DNA of 8,295 bases from Planctomycetota bacterium. Lineage in GTDB: Bacteria > Planctomycetota > Phycisphaerae > WQYP01 > JAJZKY01. A program made the translations under genes and the position numbers. Of this stretch, positions 1-7,700 are shown in pieces (the first letter of the stretch is position 1; each line of letters opens with the position of its first letter). The notes beneath the pieces were generated by a model that worked only from the letters and a program-made list of their open reading frames with translations, was not told the DNA's origin and did not search any database. The stretch covers positions 1-8,295 of the forward strand of contig JAJZKY010000170.1 in assembly GCA_021803885.1 (NCBI GenBank). The letters run 5' to 3'.

Positions 1-1
1 A

Positions 2-694
2 GCGGGCCTCTCGGTTGCCGGCAGCGCGGTGCAGGGTGGCCTTCCCACTTCGCATGATTTTCTCAGCAACGGCGATGGCGTCACAACATTCCAGTTCCAG
101 CATTACACCAATACCAACAACGTATTGCGACTGACTTCCGCAGTCACCTCCGGAACCATGACGCTGGCGAATCCCACGGCCTTTTCAACACTGGCCATAT
201 TGGCCATGGGTGCTGGAGCGGCCCACGACAGTGTCGGCGCGGTGACCCTTAATTTCGCCAACGGCCAGAGCGTTACCACCGACTATGCCGCCCTGGACTG
301 GTACAGCGGCAATATTGACAGTACCACACCCGATGGCAATCCTTTCGGCCTGGCCTTGAACGGACTGGGACGAATCAACATTACCAACGCCATATCATCG
401 AAGAGCGTCAACGGCCTGCCGAGCAATCCCGGGATGTATGAAACCGTGCTGAATATTTCCCATCTCGGCATCAACGGCGGCAGTTTTGTGGACGCCTCCG
501 GCTATGGCGCGCTGGATTCGCTTACATTCGACCTCGCCTCTTCCGTCTCTACCGGCTCGGCCGCGAAGATCACGGAGATTTTCGCCGTCAGCGGATCGGC
601 ATCGGCGGTTCCCGAACCCGCAGCGCTGGGATCGTTGACACTCTGTGCGGCCCTCGGCCTGCTGATGATGAGCCGAAAACGTCGGAATGCTTAA
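2..694 (+). CDS. PEP-CTERM sorting-domain surface protein, 5' partial
   Basis: The frame is open from the left edge of the window, so the start codon and probably the signal peptide lie upstream; 230 codons are visible before TAA at 692-694. A GTG at 29 is possible but unlikely as a start, because the frame continues upstream without a stop. The C-terminus is a textbook PEP-CTERM anchor: VPEP (codons at 608-619), a short hydrophobic stretch of about 15 residues, then the basic tail SRKRRNA. In known systems an exosortase recognises this tail, and the protein is delivered to the envelope or to extracellular polysaccharide. The preceding roughly 200 residues are rich in Ser, Thr, Gly, Asn and Ala with alternating hydrophobics, as in a beta-sandwich. 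From memory they resemble a domain common in planctomycete PEP-CTERM proteins, with blocks like [17 protein letters not shown] and LGRIN. No catalytic motif is seen, and ligand binding is only inferred. No exosortase gene is in the window. A strong terminator follows 13 bp after the stop. Confidence 0.85.
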   Translation, partial: AGLSVAGSAVQGGLPTSHDFLSNGDGVTTFQFQHYTNTNNVLRLTSAVTSGTMTLANPTAFSTLAILAMGAGAAHDSVGAVTLNFANGQSVTTDYAALDWYSGNIDSTTPDGNPFGLALNGLGRINITNAISSKSVNGLPSNPGMYETVLNISHLGINGGSFVDASGYGALDSLTFDLASSVSTGSAAKITEIFAVSGSASAVPEPAALGSLTLCAALGLLMMSRKRRNA

Positions 695-706
695 CACGAG
701 TTTGAC

Positions 707-739
707 ATCGGCATCGCCGCGGACGGCGATGCCGGTTTT
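707..739 (+). terminator. Rho-independent terminator after the PEP-CTERM gene
   Basis: A perfect 10-bp inverted repeat, GGCATCGCCG (710-719) and CGGCGATGCC (724-733), encloses a 4-nt loop. It can be extended outward by C-G, U-G and A-U pairs to a stem of about 13 bp (707-736). A short T run lies at 736-739. The hairpin begins 13 nt after the TAA of the PEP-CTERM gene, where an intrinsic terminator is expected. The T run is only four bases, so termination efficiency is uncertain, but the stem is strong and GC-rich. Confidence 0.8.
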
Positions 740-754
740 CCCGATGTATCGGGA
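739..754. promoter_or_regulatory. 16-bp perfect palindrome, possible operator
   Basis: TCCCGAT-GT-ATCGGGA is a perfect inverted repeat of 7-bp arms with a 2-bp centre. It lies directly after the terminator T run and 62 bp upstream of the pseudopilin start. The very short spacer makes it more like a binding site for a dimeric regulator than an RNA hairpin, although a stem of 6 bp with a 4-nt loop could form. No promoter boxes are clear enough to place it relative to a transcription start, so an operator role is inference. Confidence 0.35.
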
Positions 755-770
755 CCGGACCAGAAGTTGC

Positions 771-795
771 GGCTTATTTTTATCAGGCATAAGCC
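771..795 (+). promoter_or_regulatory. Hairpin in the pseudopilin 5' leader
   Basis: GGCTTAT (771-777) and ATAAGCC (789-795) are perfect complements around an 11-nt loop containing TTTTATC. The structure ends 7 nt before the AGGAG ribosome binding site of the downstream pseudopilin gene. It could modulate initiation or mRNA stability, or be chance: a 7-bp stem with a large loop is only moderately stable. Confidence 0.3.
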
Positions 796-802
796 CACAG
801 AC

Positions 803-807
803 AGGAG
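803..807 (+). promoter_or_regulatory. Ribosome binding site of the pseudopilin gene
   Basis: AGGAG at 803-807 sits 8 nt before the ATG at 816. This decides the start: the frame is open further upstream to an ATG at 687, which lacks such a site, would overlap the PEP-CTERM gene's end and the terminator, and would put 43 extra residues before the prepilin leader. Confidence 0.8.
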
Positions 808-815
808 AATCCGAT

Positions 816-1847
816 ATGGGTGGTTTTCATTCTCGAGCCAGGCGCACGGGGTTTACCCTCATCGAACTGCTGGTGGTTATCAGTATCATCGCGTTGCTGA
901 TCGCCATTTTGCTGCCGGCGCTGGGACGCGCCAAGGAGCTGGCGAACCGGAGCGTATGTGCCGCCAATATACGAAGCATCGCGCAAAGCATGGTGGTTTA
1001 TGCCCAGGCCAATCGTACGCGATTTCCGTGTACCCCCGGCCCCTACGGCGGACAGATGCGGATGGGATCAGGCCGGCCAGCCGGCCCCTGGTACAGCCCG
1101 GCGCAACCACCGGTTGGAGTAGCGGATGACTGGTTCTATCTGGTTGGAAAAAGCAGTCCGCCGGCGGCAAACACGGGGTCCATTCAAGCTTCCATGTATC
1201 TGCTGGTGCTGATGGGATATTGCTCGCCAAAAAACTTTATCTGCCCATCCGACCAATTCTCACGAACGCCATCGCTGGAGTACGGCGCGCCAGGCGGCGG
1301 CGTATTTCCCAATTTCGGTTTTGAAAAGGCCGGAACATGGAATTTATCCAATCCGTCGAGTGCGGGGCTGAGCTACAGCATGTCGCAACCATGGGCACCG
1401 GCTTTAACGGGGTTGCCAGTGGCACAAGCCAGTGCCGCCGAAACATTCTGGACGTCCAAGTCCGGAGCCAATCTGCCGGTGATTGCGGACATGGCCCCCG
1501 ATCCCAATGGATCGTCCCCCTCCCTGGGAACGCAATACCGCAACACGACGATTCTTCCGACAGCCAACACGTACGGCAATTATGTGTATAACTCCGGCAA
1601 TCATGACGGGGCAGGTGAAAATGTCGGCTTCGCTGATGCGCATGTGGACTGGGAAAGCAACCCCTACTGCGGTGAAAACAAAGATAACATCTACAGCTAT
1701 TACAAATATTCCTACCAGGGTATCGGCACTGCGGCGGCGGCACCGCAGACCGATCTGCGGTATGACTTTCAAGACTGGAGGCAATATCAGCCGCCATTTG
1801 ACGTTGTTATGAAGCCGATGCAGAATGTGGTAACCGGCGCATGGTGA
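816..1847 (+). CDS. Type II secretion-type pseudopilin, H-X9-DG-like family
   Basis: The protein has 343 residues. Its N-terminus is a classic prepilin leader: a short basic segment (SRARRTG, ending at Gly12), then [16 protein letters not shown]. Prepilin peptidase should cut between Gly12 and Phe13 and methylate the new N-terminus; Glu17 is the conserved Glu5 of mature pilins. The hydrophobic helix spans about residues 13-36. The rest is a large ectodomain rich in Gly, Pro, Ser and Asn, of the kind abundant in planctomycetes and annotated as prepilin-type cleavage/methylation plus H-X9-DG processing-associated domains. The C-terminal signature here is [18 protein letters not shown], with His263 and Asp274, i.e. 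H-X10-DA rather than H-X9-DG. A FICPSD block (Cys143) with nearby Cys136 is typical of the family and may form a disulfide; Cys72 and Cys285 are also in the ectodomain. The role is probably a minor pseudopilin or surface fibre subunit, possibly tied to secretion of carbohydrate-active enzymes, but its partner is unknown. The start is set by AGGAG at 803-807. Confidence 0.95.
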   Translation: MGGFHSRARRTGFTLIELLVVISIIALLIAILLPALGRAKELANRSVCAANIRSIAQSMVVYAQANRTRFPCTPGPYGGQMRMGSGRPAGPWYSPAQPPVGVADDWFYLVGKSSPPAANTGSIQASMYLLVLMGYCSPKNFICPSDQFSRTPSLEYGAPGGGVFPNFGFEKAGTWNLSNPSSAGLSYSMSQPWAPALTGLPVAQASAAETFWTSKSGANLPVIADMAPDPNGSSPSLGTQYRNTTILPTANTYGNYVYNSGNHDGAGENVGFADAHVDWESNPYCGENKDNIYSYYKYSYQGIGTAAAAPQTDLRYDFQDWRQYQPPFDVVMKPMQNVVTGAW

Positions 1848-1950
1848 CATGTTGCAGTTGCTTCGTACACATTGTGGCTTGTCAGTGATGGGGTAACACT
1901 TGAAATCCGGACAATGGAAGATTCAATTTACTCAGGCAGCAGATGTCCCG

Positions 1951-1997
1951 CCAGTGCAGCCGCCATTCGTGCGGTTGCACTGGATCGGGATTTTCTT
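1951..1997 (+). terminator. Terminator-like hairpin downstream of the pseudopilin gene
   Basis: CCAGTGCAGCCGC (1951-1963) pairs with GCGGTTGCACTGG (1971-1983) over 13 bp, with one G-U wobble and a 7-nt loop. A pyrimidine run TTTTCTT follows at 1991-1997, but 7 nt separate it from the stem, which is looser than a canonical intrinsic terminator. It lies 103 nt after the TGA of the pseudopilin gene. It most likely ends that transcript or protects its 3' end, separating it from the GH92 gene. I see nothing else structured in 1848-1950. Confidence 0.55.
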
Positions 1998-2024
1998 CGT
2001 ATCTGATAGCGGCCAGAAGGAGTG

Positions 2025-2138
2025 ATGATGCTCGGAACAAGCTCAGGCCGCGTCAACCAACGGTATATTGCGCATCCCGCGACGGTCCGCGGCTGTGGTT
2101 ATGGAAACATGAATTCAGGAGAACCGTGTAATGAATGA
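2025..2138 (+). CDS. Possible 37-residue leader peptide (doubtful)
   Basis: Two consecutive ATG codons (2025 and 2028) follow AAGGAG at 2017-2022; spacing to the second ATG is 5 nt, which is workable. The frame gives a peptide beginning MMLGTSSGRVNQRY and ends at TGA 2136-2138, overlapping the first 8 bases of the GH92 gene in another frame. The GH92 ribosome binding site lies inside it, so translation of this frame could be coupled to GH92 translation. The peptide has no recognised domain, no signal sequence and no amino-acid run typical of attenuation leaders. A frame this short can arise by chance, so it is listed mainly because of the ribosome binding site and the overlap. Confidence 0.2.
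   Translation: MMLGTSSGRVNQRYIAHPATVRGCGYGNMNSGEPCNE
2117..2121 (+). promoter_or_regulatory. Ribosome binding site of the GH92 gene
   Basis: AGGAG at 2117-2121 precedes the ATG at 2131 by 9 nt. It supports that start over the internal ATGs at 2152 (codon 8) and 2233 (codon 35). Codon 35 would give a tidier lipoprotein signal peptide, but no comparable purine run stands before it. Confidence 0.65.
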
Positions 2139-4587
2139 TGAGGTGCGAACCATGCAATCCAATTGTTCCTGTGCCAGTCGGTGCGGCGTTGCGGCGATGA
2201 TGTACTTGCGCTGTAAACGTGGCGCTGTTCGGATGGGCGCGATGCTGCTTATGGGCGTTCTCGGTTTTGCGCTTACCAGCGGGTGCAGCAGCAACAACAG
2301 CACCACCACCGGCCAGTCAACCGCAACGGCGATGGGACGTAACGACAACGTGATGAATGTCATGACGGGAAACACCGGCAGTTCCAGTTATGCGCCGGCG
2401 GCGGAAGTTCATCCCCTCATTGGAACGGGCCATGGTCCGGGCGGCAGCATTAACCTGTTTCCCGGACCGTCGATGCCGTTCGGCATGGTGCAACTCAGCC
2501 CGGATACCCAATCGCGCGGTTTTGGATATCACTATTATCAGCGGAACATTCAGGGCTTCAGCATGACGCACATGAGCGGACCGGGATGTGATAACGAGGG
2601 CGATGTGTTCTTTACCGCCACCACCGGTGCGGTACATACGCAAGTCAAGAATTTTCAGTCCGCTTATTCCCACAGCCATGAATCCGCCTCACCCGGTTAT
2701 TACCGGGTGAAACTGTTGCGCTGGGGCATTAATGCCCAACTCACCGCCACCGACCGCTGCGGGCTGGCCAAGTTCACCTTTCCCGCCGGCAAACAGGCCA
2801 ATATTCTCATTCCCATCAGCCACACGCTGAATTTCACGGTGGCTTCACATGTGCATATCGTCAATGATCACGAAATCACCGGTTATGTGGTTAATCACTG
2901 CTTCTGCGGCAACCGTCAGAGCTACAAGGTGCATTTCGTCATGCAGTTCAGCAAACCCTTTGGCTGGAGCGGCGTATGGCGGGGAACCCATGGGGCGGGA
3001 ACCATTCATGCCGATGCCCGCAGTATCCGGCAGACCCGACACAATCAATGGGTGGGCGCTTATGTCAGTTGGCCGGGGTCGAAACAGCCGCAATCCGTGA
3101 CCGTGCGTGTGGGTATTTCGTATGTTGATCTGGCCGGCGCGAAGAACAATCTCCAACAGGAAGTCGCGGGTAAACGTTTCAACGCCATTCGCCAGGCCGC
3201 ATTCAACACCTGGAACCGTGCTTTAAGCGTTATTCACGTTTTCGGCGGACAGCCGTCGCAACGCATTGAATTCTACACAGCTTTGTACCACAGCCTGTTA
3301 ATGCCCAGCATTTTCAGTGATGCCGATGGTCGTTATCTGGGCTTTGACGGCAAAATTCACCAGGTCCCTGCGGGCCATGAGGTTTACTGCAACTATTCGG
3401 GTTGGGATATATACCGCAGTGAAATGCCGCTGCTGGCGCTTATTGCGCCAAAGCGAATGGAAGATATGTGCCAGTCCATTGTCCTGATGTACCAGCAGGG
3501 CGGCTGGATCGGCCGATGGCCGCAGATCAATCATTACACCAATGTCATGTGCGGCAGCCCCCTGACCACAGCGATGTGCACCGCATATCTGGATGGTCTG
3601 CACGGTTTTGACATCCATTCCGCCTGGCAGGGGATGTACAAGGACGCCACCGAGGCTCCCCCGCCGGGGCATGCGTACAAAGGGGAAGCTGGCATTGAGT
3701 GGATCAACAAACTGCACTATGTGCCGAATGATAAGGTGCGGTATGGCTCGGTATCGCAGCTTCAGGAAGATTGCATTGCCTATGCCTCGCTTTACGATCT
3801 GGCCAAAGCGCTGGGCAAAACGCAGGCGGCGGATGTTCTCTATAAGCGGGCCTTGTACTTCCGCAATGTCTTTAATCATTCCGATCGCTTCTTCCGCCCC
3901 AAATTGACCAATGGTCAATGGGTCAAGGATTTTAACCCTGCGCAGTACTGGCATGGCTTTATTGAAGGGTCCGGCTGGCAGTATCAATGGCTGGCACCGT
4001 GCGATATGGCCTGGCTGGTGCACGCGGTGGGCCAGGCACGGTTCAACAAGCGGCTTGACGCTTTTTTTGCCTATCGCACCCCCCGCTGGGCACCGCAGTA
4101 TTACAATCCGTATAACGAACCGGATCTGGAGGCCCCGTTCGAGTTCAATTTTTCCGGCGAACCGTGGAGAACACAATATGTGGTTCGCCGGATATTGCGG
4201 CAGAATTATACGTTGTCTCCCAACGGTGTTCCGGGTAATGACGACTGCGGCGAAATGTCATCGTGGGCGGTCATGAGCATGATGGGCCTTTACACCGTCG
4301 ACCCGGCCAGCGGCGCGTATGAACTTTGCAGCCCGGTGTTTCCGAAAATTGTGGTGCATCTGCGGGCACCGTATATGGGAAAACACCTGGTCATAACCAC
4401 TACGGCTGAACCGGCGTCGACACCGTATATCCAAAGCGTGAAACTCAATGGCCGGCCGCAGCACCATTGCTGGTTGCCAGTCGGTGCCATTACCCATGGC
4501 GGGCATCTGACGTTTGATCTCGGTGCGCAACCGGATCAGTCCTGGGGTGCCGCACCGGCGGACCGTCCGCCGTCGCTGAGCCGATAA
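2131..4587 (+). CDS. GH92 exo-alpha-mannosidase, putative lipoprotein
   Basis: The protein has 818 residues. Family GH92 enzymes are calcium-dependent, inverting exo-alpha-mannosidases that trim N-glycans and mannans. A hydrophobic segment (about 36-49) ends in LTSGC, with Cys52 the likely lipidated residue, followed by a Ser/Asn/Thr linker, so the enzyme probably sits on a membrane facing outward. The N-terminal beta-sandwich begins with HPLIGTGHGPGG (94-105) and has PFGMVQLSPDT (116-126) and GFSMTHMSGPGC (142-153). The catalytic barrel shows FYTALYHSLL (381-390), FDGKIH (405-410), NYSGWDIYRS (421-430), GGWIGRWP (457-464), GFIEGSGWQYQW (609-620) and PNGVPGNDDCGEMSSW (697-712). Glu612 and the Asp704-Asp705 pair fall in the blocks where I expect the catalytic acid and base; this mapping is from memory. 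TNVMCGSPL (470-478) seems to carry Ser where an acidic residue is common. The domain ends near SPVFPKI (734-740) plus a closing beta region, so it looks complete. Linkage specificity cannot be read from the sequence. Before the signal segment lie 34 residues with Cys12, Cys14, Cys18 and Cys28, an unusual extension. Confidence 0.96.
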   Translation: MNDEVRTMQSNCSCASRCGVAAMMYLRCKRGAVRMGAMLLMGVLGFALTSGCSSNNSTTTGQSTATAMGRNDNVMNVMTGNTGSSSYAPAAEVHPLIGTGHGPGGSINLFPGPSMPFGMVQLSPDTQSRGFGYHYYQRNIQGFSMTHMSGPGCDNEGDVFFTATTGAVHTQVKNFQSAYSHSHESASPGYYRVKLLRWGINAQLTATDRCGLAKFTFPAGKQANILIPISHTLNFTVASHVHIVNDHEITGYVVNHCFCGNRQSYKVHFVMQFSKPFGWSGVWRGTHGAGTIHADARSIRQTRHNQWVGAYVSWPGSKQPQSVTVRVGISYVDLAGAKNNLQQEVAGKRFNAIRQAAFNTWNRALSVIHVFGGQPSQRIEFYTALYHSLLMPSIFSDADGRYLGFDGKIHQVPAGHEVYCNYSGWDIYRSEMPLLALIAPKRMEDMCQSIVLMYQQGGWIGRWPQINHYTNVMCGSPLTTAMCTAYLDGLHGFDIHSAWQGMYKDATEAPPPGHAYKGEAGIEWINKLHYVPNDKVRYGSVSQLQEDCIAYASLYDLAKALGKTQAADVLYKRALYFRNVFNHSDRFFRPKLTNGQWVKDFNPAQYWHGFIEGSGWQYQWLAPCDMAWLVHAVGQARFNKRLDAFFAYRTPRWAPQYYNPYNEPDLEAPFEFNFSGEPWRTQYVVRRILRQNYTLSPNGVPGNDDCGEMSSWAVMSMMGLYTVDPASGAYELCSPVFPKIVVHLRAPYMGKHLVITTTAEPASTPYIQSVKLNGRPQHHCWLPVGAITHGGHLTFDLGAQPDQSWGAAPADRPPSLSR

Positions 4588-4749
4588 GTGCACGCAAACG
4601 AATGCTGCGGTTCCGCGGGACGCGGCCGGCTGGGTTTGGAATTCACCAACTACCGCACGGCAACAGCCGCACTGGGTCCCCGCCGAACCAGGCGATGCCA
4701 ATACCGGCCAATCCGGCGGCGGTGAGGCTGTAACAGCGAGTAAGCAATC

Positions 4750-7700
4750 ATGCGTGATCAACGTCAAATGGTGGATACATCCGCTATCCGGTTGATCAAG
4801 CTGCCCGATCACCTGTGCTTATGCCTCTGGCCCGGCATCCGATGGATGGGGCGGGCCATTGCGCCGCTTGTGATTCCGGTTCTGATACTGTTAACCTGGC
4901 CGATTATGCTTAAAGCTGCGCCGACCGGCGGCGCGATGAAGCAACTGTGGCATATTGGCGGAACATCAACACCATGGACCGACGCGGCCTTTGCCCTGGC
5001 ACCGGACGGCTGGCGGCATTATAAGCATGATGGCTTTCTGGTTATCGGCAAGAGCGATCCGAAAACGTCCTGGCCCTACGTGCAGCCGGGACCGCAGGAC
5101 GGCTGGGCCGGTCATCGGCAGCACACGTTTGTGGTGGTTTTCGGCCTGACAAAGGCAGCGGCAGGCCGGGCGACGCTGGTAGTGCGTTTTGCCGCCCTGC
5201 AACCGGCTCACCCACCCCGATTTCGCATGCAGATCAATGACGCGTGGAGCCATGTATTTCGGACACCGCGCGGACGATCCAATGCGCCGCTGATGGGACA
5301 CCCCCGGCAGGGCCGGCCCTATATTCTACGCGCTGTGTTTCCCGCATCGGCACTGCATGTCGGCGACAACCTGATCCGGATCCGATCAACGGCCGGATCG
5401 TGGGGTATTTACCATTCGCTGGCCCTGTATGCGCCCGGTGCGGACCGGCTGGCTGTTGTGCACAATACTGTCGTACTTGAACACGCGGCGACGGATTCAC
5501 GGTACATCGCCCAGCGATCGAACCAAATCAGGGTTCAATTACATATTCTGCGCATCGGCAAAGCGGCTAACGGGATCGTTCACATCGGTGCCGGAAGCAC
5601 GGAATTAATGCTGAAAACCGGACTGCGCCGTTACACGCTTTCCGTACCACGACCGCACAAGCCGGGATCACTGCCGCTGGATATTTCCATTCCGGGACAC
5701 CCTGCGGTGCGCTGCGTGCTGAGGGTTCCGGCACCTGAACCATTTACCATTTTTATACTTCCGCATTCACATACGGATGTCGGGTTTAAATACTACCAGC
5801 CGGTGGCGCTGCGGCTGCATGCGGATTACATCATCCAGGCGCTAAGGCTGATTCGAGAAACGCGCCATGAACCGCCGGACGCGCAGTTCCGCTGGAACCT
5901 GGAATGTATGATTGAAGCGCGGCAATTTATGAAAATCGCCACGCCCAAGCAAAAAAAGGATTTTTTCGCGGCTGTCGCCGACGGCCATATCGGGCTTGAC
6001 GCGTTGTACGACAATGAATTAACCGGTCTATGCCAGCCGGAAGAACTGCTGCATTACATCGCCTATGCCAAAGATTTCGAGCGAACCTGTCATGTATCGA
6101 TTGACTCGGCGATGATCAGCGATGTCCCGGCGTACACCTGGGGCATGGTGCCGGTATTGCATCAAGCCGGGGTTAAATACTGGTCCTGGGGTCCGAACCG
6201 CGGGTACTCGCAGCAATGGAACAATCAACCCTTTTACTGGTTGTCTCCATCGGGCCATAGCCGCGTGCTGGTGTGGCAGAGCTGCCGCGGATATCAGTCC
6301 GCTTTCGCTCCGCATCGGCCCGGTGGCATGTCGGCGAATTACCACCGCGATGCGGCGGCCCTGCGGCATTTTATTAACGATTTTGCCGCCGATTTTCCGC
6401 ACTTCCCATATTCGATGATTTATACCCGTTGGACGATTGGTGATAACGGTCCACCGGATCCAAACCTGTCCCGGTTTGTCGCCCGATGGAATGCGGGCCA
6501 TGCTTCACCGCGCCTGGTGATTGCGACAACCCGGCAGGCATTCCGCGCACTGGTGGCTGAATATGGACGGAAACTGCCGGCATATACCGGAGATTACAAC
6601 GGCTACTGGGAAGACGGAGCCGCGTCAGCGGCACGTGCCACCGCGATGAACCGCCGGGCCGGCAACAGGCTTTCCGAAGACCAGATGCTATGGTCCATGC
6701 TTCAGGCACCAGCCTATCCGGCGGGCGATTTCGACCGGGCATGGCAGGATGTGCTGCTTTTCGATGAACACAGTTGGGGCGCGGACTGCGCCTGGACCCG
6801 ACCCTATCGCACTTTTACCCGGGAACAATGGGCGTGGAAAAAGCGCTACGCCCGGCGAGCGCTGCATTTATCCAATGTACTGCGACGGCATGTGAAGCAC
6901 GCGCTGCACGCGCCGGCCTGGTCGCCGTGGTTTGGCGTGTTTAACACCTGCAACTGGAGACGCAGCAGTCTGGTTACCGTACCGCCGGCGCTGGCTCTGG
7001 CGCGGGGAGCACTGGTGGTGCGGCATGGCTCTACCCCAGCAGTGCCGCCGAGATCCTGGAAGCACTGGGTGCGCGGCATTCATGTGATGAACGCCAGGAA
7101 TCAGCCGGTTCCATGCCAGCGCATGGCTGATCAGTCGCTGGTGTTTCTGGCCCGTCATATACCGGGCCTGGCGGCGCGGCGATATTATGTCGCCCCAGGT
7201 CGCGCCCCTGCCGCCTTCCCTGACTTAATACCCGCGCGGGCCAGCGGAACAACGCTGTCCAACGGACTGATCCGGTTGCACGTGAGTTCCGCCACCGGTG
7301 CCATTGACAGTATGTATGTGAAGGGAATTGCCGGGAATCTGGTCAATGAGAACAATGCGGCAGCACGCGGGCTCAATGATTATATTTATCTGCTGGGTGC
7401 CCATAACACGCAGACTCTGCGCAGCGGCCGACCGGCGATTCGGATTCTTGCCGACGGCCCGCTGGTGGCAGAACTTGAAGTTCGATCATCTGCGCCGGGC
7501 TGCCATATTCTGATCCGCCGGATTTCGCTGGTGGCAGGCAGGAAAGAAGTTTATATCTCTGACCTGCTGGATAAAAAGCAGGTCTATCCGGAACACGAAG
7601 CAGTCTACCTGGGTTTTCCCTTTGCGATCAGCCATGGCATCGTCCGCTACGATGAACCATGGTCGGTCATACAGTTGGGCAAGGACCAACTGAAATGGGC

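Noticed and set aside
687..815. Upstream ATG at 687 as the start of the pseudopilin
   Set aside because: It would overlap the PEP-CTERM gene's last codons, run through the terminator, and add 43 residues before the prepilin leader; AGGAG and ATG 816 fit far better.
1900..1928. TTGAAA at 1900-1905 with TCAATT about 17 bp downstream as a promoter
   Set aside because: The -10 match is poor and the pair lies upstream of the terminator-like hairpin, so it would not serve the GH92 gene well.
1943..2131. 62-codon + strand frame between the pseudopilin and GH92 genes
   Set aside because: It runs straight through the 1951-1983 hairpin, lacks a ribosome binding site and has no recognisable sequence features.
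3298..4176. Minus-strand open frame of 292 codons opposite the GH92 gene
   Set aside because: It lies wholly antisense to well-conserved GH92 blocks and its translation shows no recognisable domain; it is a by-product of the codon bias of the + strand gene.
4588..4749. Possible gene, terminator or promoter in the gap between the mannosidase genes
   Set aside because: Only weak dyads are present (CCGCG/CGCGG at 4613-4625 with a 3-nt loop, GCTG/CAGC near the end) and no T run follows. Short frames here, including a 33-codon minus-strand frame, have no recognisable features. I see no convincing element.
4258..4812. Minus-strand open frame spanning the GH92-GH38 gap
   Set aside because: It overlaps the ends of both real genes, has no recognisable domain, and its part in the gap is Pro/Ser/Ala-rich low-information sequence.
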